Source: Uranotaenia lowii
Lineage: Eukaryota > Arthropoda > Insecta > Diptera > Culicidae
Assembly: GCF_029784155.1 (NCBI RefSeq)
Contig: NC_073691.1
Coordinates: forward strand, 90,602,722 to 90,666,721
Reading direction: 5' to 3'
Length of the DNA: 64,000 bases
Shown here piece after piece: positions 55,436 to 64,000 of the stretch. Position 1 is the first letter of the stretch, and every line of letters begins with the position of its first letter. The notes under the pieces were generated by a model, which was not told the origin of the DNA, ran no database searches, and worked only from the letters and a program-made list of their open reading frames with translations. The translations under genes were made by a program, and so were the position numbers.

Positions 55436-58400
55436 ATGGAATTGTATCGTATAAACGCTACCGATCTCGAGGAGGAAGAGCTAAACTACGAGTTGATTAT
55501 CCGTGGTCAGCCTTTAGTTGGCTCAGTCGAAACTCGTTTTAGGATCCTTCGAAACCTATTACGATCAGAAACTCTGGAAGAAGCTCTCACGATTACCCAT
55601 ATGGGAACCGAATTTGACTATGAGCAAATCCCTTATCAGTTGCAACAGTTGGGACGAATTCTCTCAAGCAACCCTCCAAAACATATACGAACTCGTTTAC
55701 TTTCTCGGTTAGTTCATTATCACATGAGAGTGACACGACAGGCCCCTAATGATTCGGCTCAACAAACCAATTTGAAACTTTTGCTGGATCTAATTTCCCG
55801 GCTCACTCGGGAATATTATCTTGTTGATTTTGATTGGGTAGTAAAACAGTTTAACAGTAAACGTAAAGTGGTTTCGAGTCATCGTCAAAAAGCGACAGAT
55901 GACCGAAAAAATTCTACACCGGTTGAGGGAAACCTCATCGAAAATCGAACTTTTGAATTCTTTGAAGGCGCCGAAGGAGAGGCTGAGTTAGGGAATCACT
56001 CACCTTTGAAAAGTCATTTCGAGATTCCCAATAAACCTTTTCAGTATTTTAATCAGATATTTCGAGTCAGTTCCTCTTTTCACCGATGTCCTCATATTAA
56101 AGTCCATATTCTTTCTGAAGAAATTGAGGGTCTTGCTGATACTGGGGCTAGTATCTCCGTTATCAGTTCTTTGGAATTGATTAAACGTTTAGGTATTGAA
56201 ATTCATCCATTATCACTCAAAATCTCTACAGCAGACGGAACTGCATATAGCTGTTTAGGCTATGTCAACATCCCTTACACGTTTGCATCGGTCACGCACA
56301 TAATACCAACGGTAGTCGTACCGGAAGTCGCTAAGGACCTCATCCTGGGGATTGATTTTTTAAATAAGTTTGGATTTGTACTAGTCAGCCCAGGTTCAAC
56401 TCGCAAACCAGAGGAAGTTAGTGTAACTGTAGGGGAAGTTAGCAATCATCTTGATACACTTCTTGTAGAGAACCCCTCAAATGATAACATTGTTAAAACG
56501 GAGTTTCAATTAGAACCGTCCTCTTCGAACGTCGCAACCCCAGTGGAACCTGAAATTGATGAATCTCTTGAATTACCGACTGTTGAGCTTCCCGAGAGTC
56601 CATTCCTTTGTTCCGAAGAAATCAAAACCAGTCATAAGCTAAGTCCGGAGGAGCAAAACTCTTTATTCAACGCTGTAAAAAAATTACCAGCTACCTACAA
56701 TGGGCATTTTGGGAGAACACATTTAATGAGACATGTGATCGAGCTTCTACCCGGTTCACAACCGCGGAAGGTACCATACTATCGTTGGTCACCTACCATA
56801 GAAGCAATTATCGAAACCGAAATTGAGCGTATGAAGACGTTAGGTGTCATTGAAGAGTGTCCAGGGGCAGTTGACTTCATCAACCCTCTTCTCCCCGTCA
56901 AAAAGGCAAACGGGAAGTGGCGCATCTGCTTGGACTCTCGAAGACTGAACGAATGTACGCGAAAAGACGAGTTCCCATTTCCCAACATGATGGGCATCCT
57001 TCAACGAATTGAAAGATCGAAGTATTTCACAGTAATTGACCTGTCTGAGGCATATTACCAGGTGCCCTTGTCTGACACCTCCAAGAACAAAACAGCTTTT
57101 AGGACGTCTCGAGGGGTGTATAGGTTTTGTGTAATGCCTTATGGCATTCGTAATGCTCCTGCCGGGATGATGAGGTTAATGTCAATGGTATTGGGACATG
57201 ACCTAGAGCCTCACGTTTACGTTTACCTTGATGATATAATCATACTAGGAAACTCACTAGAAGAACATCTAAAACTTATTGAAACAGTTGCTAAACGACT
57301 CCGCGAAGCAGGCCTTACCATCAATCTGCAAAAAAGTAAATTTTGCCAGACTGAAATCAGGTACTTAGGGTATGTCCTGTCCGAACAGGGATTATCAATG
57401 GACGTGAGTAAAATTCAACCTGTTCTTGACTATCCGGTACCCAAAACCGTAAAGGATGTACGCCGGCTACTTGGACTGGCTGGATTTTATCAAAAATTTA
57501 TACGGAACTTCTCGGAAATCACTACCCCTATAACCAACCTATTAAAAAAGGATAAGAAAAAGTTTTCTTGGACCCTTGAAGCGGACACATCTTTAAACAA
57601 ACTGAAAACTGCATTAGTCACCGCCCCGGTCCTAGCCAATCCAGACTTTAAATTGCCCTTTATCATCGAAACTGACAGTTCCGATATGGCCATTGGGGCC
57701 GTCTTAACTCAAGAGCAAAGTGGGGAACGGAAACCGATAGCTTATTTCTCCAAAAAGCTCTCAAGTACTCAAAGGCGTTACAGTGCTACTGAACGCGAGT
57801 GTTTGGCGGTTCTTATGAGCATCGAAAACTTCAAACACTTCGTAGAGGGAATGCCATTTGTTGTCCAAACAGACGCTATGAGTCTAACCTTCTTACGAAC
57901 CATGTCCATCGACAGCAAGTCCGCTAGAATAGCCAGATGGGCGTTGAAGCTATCCAAGTATGAGGTTACTCTCCAATATAAAAAAGGTTCTGAAAACGTG
58001 CCAGCAGACGCACTATCTAGGGCAATTAATCTGATGGAAATCGAAACAACCGACTCATACGTTGATGAACTTAAAAAAATGGTTCAATTAAACCCAACGC
58101 AGTACGCGAACTTCAAAATTCACGATGACCGAATTTTCAAATTCATTCCTAATCCCTCTGGACTTGAAGATCAGCAGGCGAAATGGAAAGAAGTAGTGCC
58201 ACTTAAAAACCGTCTCGAATTGATGAGGTCGGTACATGAAGAAGCACACTTAGGTGCATCGAAAGTGATAGCTAAATTAAGAGAACGTTTTTATTGGCCA
58301 CGTATGTTCACAGATGTAAAGCGCTTCTGTTCGAAGTGTGAAGTCTGTAGAGAGTCAAAAACCCCGAACTACAATGTAACACCATTGTGTGGGCGACCCA

Positions 58401-59263
58401 AGCTCTGCACTCGACCATGGGAGCTTATTTCGATGGACTTCTTGGGTCCCTATCCACGATCAAAACGAGGAAATATATGGGTCCTAGTAGTTTGTGATTT
58501 TTTTTCAAAATTCACTCTCGTCCAATGCCTAAGGTCAGCCACTACTCCATCTGTTTGTACTTTTGTCGAAAACACCGTATTCAACGTTTTCGGAGCACCA
58601 TCTGTGTGCATAACGGACAACGCACAAGTATTCAAGTCTCACCAATTTGAAAAAATGCTCAGCAAGTATGGTGTCAATCACTGGAATCTACCGGTCTATC
58701 ACCCTAGCCCGAACCCCACAGAAAGGGTCAATCGCGTCATTGTGACTGCAATAAGATGCACATTGAATAAAAAGCTTGAGCACAGGGATTGGGATGAATC
58801 CGTCCCCCAAATTGCTAAAGCTATTTGCACAACGGTACACGACAGCTCAGGTTTTACACCTTATTTCGTTAATTTTGGACGAAATATGGTAGAAAATGGC
58901 AAGACCTTTGATACATTACGAAACGAAAGCTTTGATCAAACCTCGGAACAACCTGATCGTACTGAATTGATGGATAATCTATTCAAAAAAGTACGAGAAA
59001 ATCTAGCTAGTGCTTACAAAAAGTTCAGTGCCAATTACGATCTTAGATCCAATCGAAGACACATCTTTCAAAAGGGTGAAACTGTCTATAAACGAAACGT
59101 TAATCTCTCAAATAAAGACAGAAATTTTGTTGGAAAATTCGCGCCGAGATACACCAAAGTTCGTATATCAAATGTTCTGGGAACCAATTCGTATAACCTA
59201 GAGGATCTAGAAGGTCGTAAGATCCCGGGTAGCTATCACGGATCTTTCTTGAAACGAGCCTGA
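55436..59263 (+). CDS. Gag-Pol polyprotein of the Ty3/gypsy element
   Basis: A single 1275-codon ORF. Residues 1 to about 205 are gag-like (INATDLEEEELNYELIIRG) but short, with no CCHC zinc knuckle visible. Protease: LADTGAS with catalytic Asp235. RT: KANGKWRICLDSRRLN, VIDLSEAYYQVPL and YLDD at 597-600. RNase H starts near IIETDSSDMAIG (Asp747) with SATERECLAV and NVPADALSR. Integrase: HHCC finger (His934, His938, Cys968, Cys971), catalytic Asp1001, Asp1061 and Glu1096 (DD35E), then a C-terminal tail with KFAPRYTKVRISNV. All catalytic residues are present and no frameshift separates gag from pol. The first ATG follows a 324-nt leader. No envelope-like frame follows. Confidence 0.95.
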   Translation: MELYRINATDLEEEELNYELIIRGQPLVGSVETRFRILRNLLRSETLEEALTITHMGTEFDYEQIPYQLQQLGRILSSNPPKHIRTRLLSRLVHYHMRVTRQAPNDSAQQTNLKLLLDLISRLTREYYLVDFDWVVKQFNSKRKVVSSHRQKATDDRKNSTPVEGNLIENRTFEFFEGAEGEAELGNHSPLKSHFEIPNKPFQYFNQIFRVSSSFHRCPHIKVHILSEEIEGLADTGASISVISSLELIKRLGIEIHPLSLKISTADGTAYSCLGYVNIPYTFASVTHIIPTVVVPEVAKDLILGIDFLNKFGFVLVSPGSTRKPEEVSVTVGEVSNHLDTLLVENPSNDNIVKTEFQLEPSSSNVATPVEPEIDESLELPTVELPESPFLCSEEIKTSHKLSPEEQNSLFNAVKKLPATYNGHFGRTHLMRHVIELLPGSQPRKVPYYRWSPTIEAIIETEIERMKTLGVIEECPGAVDFINPLLPVKKANGKWRICLDSRRLNECTRKDEFPFPNMMGILQRIERSKYFTVIDLSEAYYQVPLSDTSKNKTAFRTSRGVYRFCVMPYGIRNAPAGMMRLMSMVLGHDLEPHVYVYLDDIIILGNSLEEHLKLIETVAKRLREAGLTINLQKSKFCQTEIRYLGYVLSEQGLSMDVSKIQPVLDYPVPKTVKDVRRLLGLAGFYQKFIRNFSEITTPITNLLKKDKKKFSWTLEADTSLNKLKTALVTAPVLANPDFKLPFIIETDSSDMAIGAVLTQEQSGERKPIAYFSKKLSSTQRRYSATERECLAVLMSIENFKHFVEGMPFVVQTDAMSLTFLRTMSIDSKSARIARWALKLSKYEVTLQYKKGSENVPADALSRAINLMEIETTDSYVDELKKMVQLNPTQYANFKIHDDRIFKFIPNPSGLEDQQAKWKEVVPLKNRLELMRSVHEEAHLGASKVIAKLRERFYWPRMFTDVKRFCSKCEVCRESKTPNYNVTPLCGRPKLCTRPWELISMDFLGPYPRSKRGNIWVLVVCDFFSKFTLVQCLRSATTPSVCTFVENTVFNVFGAPSVCITDNAQVFKSHQFEKMLSKYGVNHWNLPVYHPSPNPTERVNRVIVTAIRCTLNKKLEHRDWDESVPQIAKAICTTVHDSSGFTPYFVNFGRNMVENGKTFDTLRNESFDQTSEQPDRTELMDNLFKKVRENLASAYKKFSANYDLRSNRRHIFQKGETVYKRNVNLSNKDRNFVGKFAPRYTKVRISNVLGTNSYNLEDLEGRKIPGSYHGSFLKRA

Positions 59264-60120
59264 TGTAAAAAAAAAAAAATGAGCTATGACGGTGTTGCAT
59301 AACACATAAACAAAATAAAAAAAAAAACACTCAATTCGAGGTATCCAGTTTCAAGCAACATATCGATGTTTGCCTCCAGTGACGAGAATCTGAACCAACT
59401 TCAATTTCGTTATAACGATATGTTGTCTAGGTAGATGCTTGTAATAGTTGGGATTACATATTATTATTTTTCGTTCAGATTCTGAGATCAACTATTCTTC
59501 GATCGGTTTCGTAGCTAATTTCCAAAATATCACTCAATGCAATCCATGGTGGTCTTTTTTTTTTACACTTCGCTTTCGTATTGATACCTAAAAGCAAAAG
59601 TTAGCACATTTTATCTTAAAGTTATACTTACCAATAAAGTTTCGTTTCCTGAAAAAAAAATCATAGGCAAATAGATTTCGTCCAAAGCATAATAATCCAT
59701 GAGTGACAGTTCGGACTGTGACATGACATCTCAGCTTGCTTAGGGCTGGGCAATATTCATATATTCAGCCATAAAAAAAAACCGCCTTTAGTTAGACAAA
59801 ATAATTTAGGAAAATCAAATTATAGCAGCATTTTATATGGTCGGTTACCCGAATGAAGAACGGTGTAATAGGGTCAGTAAAACGACCTGAATGGTAGGAT
59901 CCGTACTCAGACAGTGCATCTGAGATAATAAAGAACAAAGTGTTGAAAAAAAAACACAATATTAATCAGACTATGGATCTGATGTTGCAAAGTTTTGGAA
60001 AAAAAAATGGAAACGGAAAAACCGAAATTGAAGTATAAAGGAAATCAAGGAAGTTATTTTAATCAAAATACAACAAATACAGCTAAAAAAGTAATACTAC
60101 ACTAATAACAACAATTTGAT
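59264..60120 (+). other. Proximal 3' non-coding region of the gypsy element
   Basis: No frame longer than a few dozen codons on the plus strand, so no env. It contains A-rich runs, and CAACATATCG (near 59358) with its inverse CGATATGTTG about 60 bases later, which could pair. Confidence 0.6.
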
Positions 60121-61570
60121 CCTCCCTGAGTTCAAACGCTGAAACGCGTCGGGAGAAATGTTTAAAAATGGATTTAAGCCTCCTCGATGTTAAAGCGTGG
60201 CAACACCCCCGGGAGAATAAAAGTTTTACGAAGGAGTAGCCCACAAAATTTCAAACCTCCCTGAGTTCCAACGTAGCAATGCGTCGGGAGAGAATTAAAA
60301 AAAAAAAATTTAGCCTCTACGATGTTATACGCGAATCGCTCCGGGAGAAAAGTTTAATAAAAAAAAAAATAAATAAATAAAAAAAAAATATGTATACAAA
60401 AAAATAAACAGTAAGAAATTTTTAAACCTCCGCGATGTTTAGACGTGGCAACACCCCCGGGAGAAAATTGAAGAGGCAGGAGAGAAAATTTAAACCTCTG
60501 TGAGTTTAAGCGTGGAAACGCGCCCGGAGAAAAGTTTTAGATAGTAAGAAAATTTTAAACCTCCGCGATGTTTAGACGTGGCAACACCCCCGGGAGAAAA
60601 TTGAAGAGGCAGGAGAGAAAATTTAAACCTCTGTGAGTTTAAGCGTGGAAACGCGCCCGGAGAAAAATTTTTAAATAGTAAGAAAATTTTAAATCTCCGC
60701 GATGTTTAGACGTGGCAACACCCCCGGGAGAAAATTGAAGAGGCAGGAGAGAAAATTTAAACCTCTGTGAGTTTAAGCGTGGAAACGCGCCCGGAGAAAA
60801 TTTACAAAAAAAAAAAGAACAAATAAATGCGTCGGGAGAGAATTAAAAAAAAAAAATTTAGCCTCTACGATGTTATACGCGAATCGCTCCGGGAGAAAAG
60901 TTTAATAAAAAAAAAAATAAATAAATAAAAAAAAAATATGTATACAAAAAAATAAACAGTAAGAAATTTTTAAACCTCCGCGATGTTTAGACGTGGCAAC
61001 ACCCCCGGGAGAAAATTGAAGAGGCAGGAGAGAAAATTTAAACCTCTGTGAGTTTAAGCGTGGAAACGCGCCCGGAGAAAAGTTTTAGATAGTAAGAAAA
61101 TTTTAAACCTCCGCGATGTTTAGACGTGGCAACACCCCCGGGAGAAAATTGAAGAGGCAGGAGAGAAAATTTAAACCTCTGTGAGTTTAAGCGTGGAAAC
61201 GCGCCCGGAGAAAAATTTTTAAATAGTAAGAAAATTTTAAATCTCCGCGATGTTTAGACGTGGCAACACCCCCGGGAGAAAATTGAAGAGGCAGGAGAGA
61301 AAATTTAAACCTCTGTGAGTTTAAGCGTGGAAACGCGCCCGGAGAAAATTTACAAAAAAAAAAGAACAAATAAAGATGAAAATAGTAGATACCAGTAGTA
61401 AGATAAATAGAAAACAGGGCAAATGAGTTAGGTAAATTGAAAAAAAAATATATTAAAACCTCCGAGAGTTCTAACGCGGACGCGCGTCGGGAGAAAAATG
61501 TAAAAAAAAAAAAAAAAAATAGAAAAATTAAACCTCCAGAAGTGGTAACGCTGCAACGCGTCTGGAGAAA
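60121..61570 (+). repeat. Nested tandem array of about 19 hairpin-capable units
   Basis: Each unit is about 35-40 nt and begins CCTCC or CCTCT. It contains a central (A)CG...CG stem-like core and ends in a GGGAG- or CGGAG-type clamp followed by AAAA. Examples start at 60121, 60179, 60257, 60313, 60427, 60496, 61457 and 61533. Two units plus linkers form a 134-bp repeat (starts 60424, 60557, 60691). Three of these lie in a 548-bp block (60278-60825) that is repeated at 60826-61373, with only a 1-nt A-run difference noticed. The units are palindromic in layout (CTCC...GGAG; inner ACGC...GCGT), and the last unit keeps pairing with changed bases (CTCCAGA...TCTGGAG). Function unknown. Confidence 0.85.
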
Positions 61571-61685
61571 ATTTTAAGAAAGTGATAATTTGATATAGAG
61601 TTTAAAAACAAATAAAATGATGAAAAATCGGAATATACAAAAACATAATCGTTTTCGATAATAATAATAAGCATGAAGCAAGTTT

Positions 61686-61722
61686 ATAAAAATTTTGAAA
61701 CCCTTCATTTCAAAATTTTTAT
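61686..61722 (+). other. 15-bp perfect hairpin near the 3' LTR
   Basis: ATAAAAATTTTGAAA pairs perfectly with TTTCAAAATTTTTAT across a 7-nt loop (CCCTTCA). It lies about 20 nt upstream of the 3' LTR. The adjacent GGATAGGACGAG (61730-61741) is the best candidate for a polypurine tract but has two pyrimidines. Confidence 0.65.
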
Positions 61723-61741
61723 GGTTTTTGGATAGGACGAG

Positions 61742-63381
61742 TGTAACGGTCCAGTTAACGTAGTCAAACTGATCGTTCAAATCAAAAAGTAGCGCATTAC
61801 GAAAGTGCCATCTAGTGGTGGGTGTTCAAAGTATCCAATGGTAGCAAACGCAAGAAACGGTCATTCTAAAACCGTTTGGCGCGAAATGGGTCTTGGCATC
61901 AGATCGGAAATGATTTCTGAATCCGGTTGACCACCGTAGGTATGGGTGTAAGCGAGACAGAAAATAGAGAGCTGATCCTTTGTAGTAGAGCCATAGGCCT
62001 GCCTACCTTTAAAGAAACTTGTGCTAGGGACTTGATAGCGAACCGCCAAACCGAATGGTGATACCCACAGTGTACCATATTTCTAAATAAGTCGGAAATC
62101 GTTGAGATCCATAAGATTTGGATTAGTTTTGTATAAGTTTATTTGATTCCGATTTAAGTTCGATTCAAGTATTGAAATTCTAGTGCCTAGATATTAATTA
62201 TAAATTGTTAGCGAAGTCGCAAAGTAAGTTGATGGGGCTTAGTAACTTTTATGGCCACGTGTGATTAATGGAATTATTTTAACAGTGGGACATAAGATCG
62301 AGCTGCGGCTCCAGTAGGATCTTTCATACGCTTGTGAAATCGATCATAGGTGAGGTAAAACATTAAAAGAAATTATACGAACTGTTAGACCACATAACGA
62401 TTACAAATGTGCACCGTTGACAGGTAACCCGCGTCAACGTGGGTGTAAGTGTGGGCAACCAACACGTCTAGCAGCCTTAGGATCGTCCTGCACGGTGAAT
62501 ATACAGTGCGATACTCGGTTGTGGTCTGAGAGCCCCCGGGTACGGCATTTCCCCCCAACACAGACGGATCCTGTCGGGTTGGAATAGCTAGTCGTTACAA
62601 CAACACCAAAACGACTCCCGTACAGACGTCATCAACCAGCCACGGTTAGGAATCCCAGCAGTGTCATCCTCGGTTGTGGTTTGAGAGCCCCCGGGAAGGG
62701 ATCCTGGCCACCCTGAAGGCTGTATCGGCTTCCGCTTCGTTCGGTTACGTCACCATCCGATAACCCACCTACGTCAAGGAGCTACCAGCAGTAGTCCACT
62801 CGGTTGTGGTTTGAGCGCCCCCGGGTCACGCAAAGTCTCCTACGCTGGTTGCTTCCTGCGATCTCCACTAAGCAGCAATCGCCAACCTCTAGGCGACTAC
62901 GATAAGTACCATCAACTTAAAGCAGGACATCGGCCGTTAAAATAAGGTAACCTCTGTAAAAATAGTCGGTAGTGAAAGGGAACTAGATAGGAGCTTACTA
63001 GATCACTAGGAATACATAAACAAAATCTTGCTATAAAGAAACAGTTCGGATATGCTTTTTTAATACGCCGATGGTTAGGCAATTCCTTGAGTGCAAGTCT
63101 TTATTGAGCGCAAGTTTCTTATTAGAAATTTTCGATAAGGAATAGGTAAGATTCTCTGCTTCACCCCTTGGAAATAACTTGACAGAGTGGTTCAAGTTTA
63201 ATTAAATTGCTTTCACTTGGTCAACCGTTGGCCAGATTAAGATAAATCGAGCCATATAACTACAACCCGCCCTATTTAAGAGTCTGGGCCGGCATTCAGA
63301 TCTTGTGTCAGTAACCTTCCTCTTTGGAAGTGGCGCCCTATAAAAAGTTACTGACATTGTGGGCAAGACGCATCTGTTACA
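61742..63381 (+). repeat. 3' LTR
   Basis: 1640 bp, direct copy of the 5' LTR at a constant offset, with the same motif triplet and TATA-like box. It provides the polyadenylation region for the element RNA and a possible promoter into downstream DNA. Confidence 0.95.
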
Positions 63382-63385
63382 ACCT

Positions 63386-64000
63386 ACAGCTTCAAAAATA
63401 ATAAATTCTAGAATTTTCAGAAAGTTAACATTGCAACTATTTCTGACACCGCTGCAGAAAGTCTTCGATTATCTATTATTAAGGATTTTATTCCATCAAG
63501 AAGTTTGTTGAAGACTAAAAAACGATTGGACTTATGGTTTAAGAAACATCGAAGATTTAATTGGGTCAAAATGTCTTAGAAATTCAATCGAAATTGCTGT
63601 ATTTTGCAAAATTGCAAAAAATAAACAATAAGAATACTTCAGTAATTCTTCTCCCAGAAATCAAAGTTACTCGCGATCTTGGGGAAAGTTGATCATTGAA
63701 TTAAAATCTTTAATTTCCGATTCTTTGAAATCCTCTACAGTTTTACGAAAAAAGTGCACTAGTTGATTAAATGAATTTTTACCCATTTTCCAAAGTTTTT
63801 TTTGAATGAGCTGCTACAAAAAAAAAAAACTGATTGCAAATTAGTCTTTATTCAGTTCTTAAGTTCTTTGCACCTCGGAAAAATGTAAAATTTGTTGCCT
63901 CGTGTTATCTTCACATCATATGAAGTAAGTAAAACATCATATGAAGTGAGTAAAGGCTTAAAAAACTCGCTTGGAATGTTTTGCAATTTCAAAGTATCAT
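63386..64000. other. 3' flank, no recognisable feature
   Basis: AT-rich sequence after the LTR element. A short near-duplicate ACATCATATGAAGTAAGTAA / ACATCATATGAAGTGAGTAA lies at about 63913-63954. No coding frame with motifs. Confidence 0.35.

Larger units (their letters stand above)
53472..63381 (+). mobile_element. Complete Ty3/gypsy LTR retrotransposon, 9910 bp
   Basis: Two LTRs in direct orientation (53472-55111 and 61742-63381) keep a constant offset of 8270, and I noticed no difference between them. The element is flanked by the 4-bp duplication ACCT (53468-53471 and 63382-63385). Inside are a PBS, one gag-pol ORF and a long 3' non-coding region with a hairpin-unit array. Near-identical LTRs and an open 1275-codon ORF indicate a very recent insertion. 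The domain order PR-RT-RNase H-IN places it in Ty3/gypsy. The lineage within gypsy is not determined. Confidence 0.95.

Noticed and set aside
60121..61570. CRISPR-like repeat array
   Set aside because: Units are not identical repeats with unique spacers; they are nested tandem duplications inside an LTR retrotransposon of an animal genome.
59264..61741. Envelope-like third ORF of the gypsy element
   Set aside because: No plus-strand frame of meaningful length, signal peptide or membrane segment in this region.

Overview
The window reads as a transposon-dense, AT-rich insect genome, most likely a culicine-type mosquito. The evidence is a Tc1/mariner relic with a DD37E catalytic spacing (ITmD37E, described from mosquitoes), a Juan-like Jockey retrotransposon, an RTE-type non-LTR element, tRNA-derived SINEs, many TIR/MITE families and short canonical insect introns. 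No bacterial features, rRNA or genuine tRNA genes were seen. Species is not determined.

Layout. 1-13 kb: decayed hAT-like and TA-flanked MITE copies, a frameshifted RTE element on the minus strand (3.3-6.2 kb), an RNase H fragment of an I/R1-type retroelement (7.6-8.0 kb), a mariner HTH relic (10.3-10.6 kb) and a 5'-truncated non-LTR RT (11.7-13.2 kb, minus). 13-25 kb: foldback elements, a 2.8-kb hAT-like element with an 8-bp target duplication and a GC-rich interior, the DD37E mariner pseudogene split by a 771-bp hAT MITE, and a second hAT-like family carrying nested pogo-like repeats. 25-41 kb: AT-rich DNA with relics of the same families, a decayed SWIM zinc-finger gene with a recognisable 64-nt intron (about 33.9-34.7 kb), a perfect-TIR MITE (36.2 kb), a SINE (38.6 kb) and a foldback element (40.1-40.8 kb). 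41-46.5 kb: the most gene-like area, with several exon-like minus-strand segments, including a decayed 78-residue tandem repeat, and a 55-bp GC-rich minisatellite. 46.9-51.4 kb: a full-length Juan-like element with both ORFs open and a clear target duplication, inserted into an open reading frame. 53.5-63.4 kb: a complete 9.9-kb Ty3/gypsy element with two 1640-bp LTRs in which I saw no difference, a 4-bp target duplication, one 1275-codon gag-pol ORF and a 2.5-kb non-coding 3' region.

The most unusual feature is in that 3' region. About 19 hairpin-capable units (outer clamp CTCC...GGAG, usually with an inner stem close to ACGC...GCGT) form nested tandem repeats: 134-bp units three times within a 548-bp block that is itself duplicated. 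The same element has a short gag region with no visible zinc knuckle, and three copies of a 27-bp motif in each LTR. Other leads are the element-specific subterminal motif arrays of the two hAT-like families, the GC-rich, splice-donor-bearing interior of the 2.8-kb element, the SWIM gene relic and the unrecognised repeat-coding exons near 42 kb.
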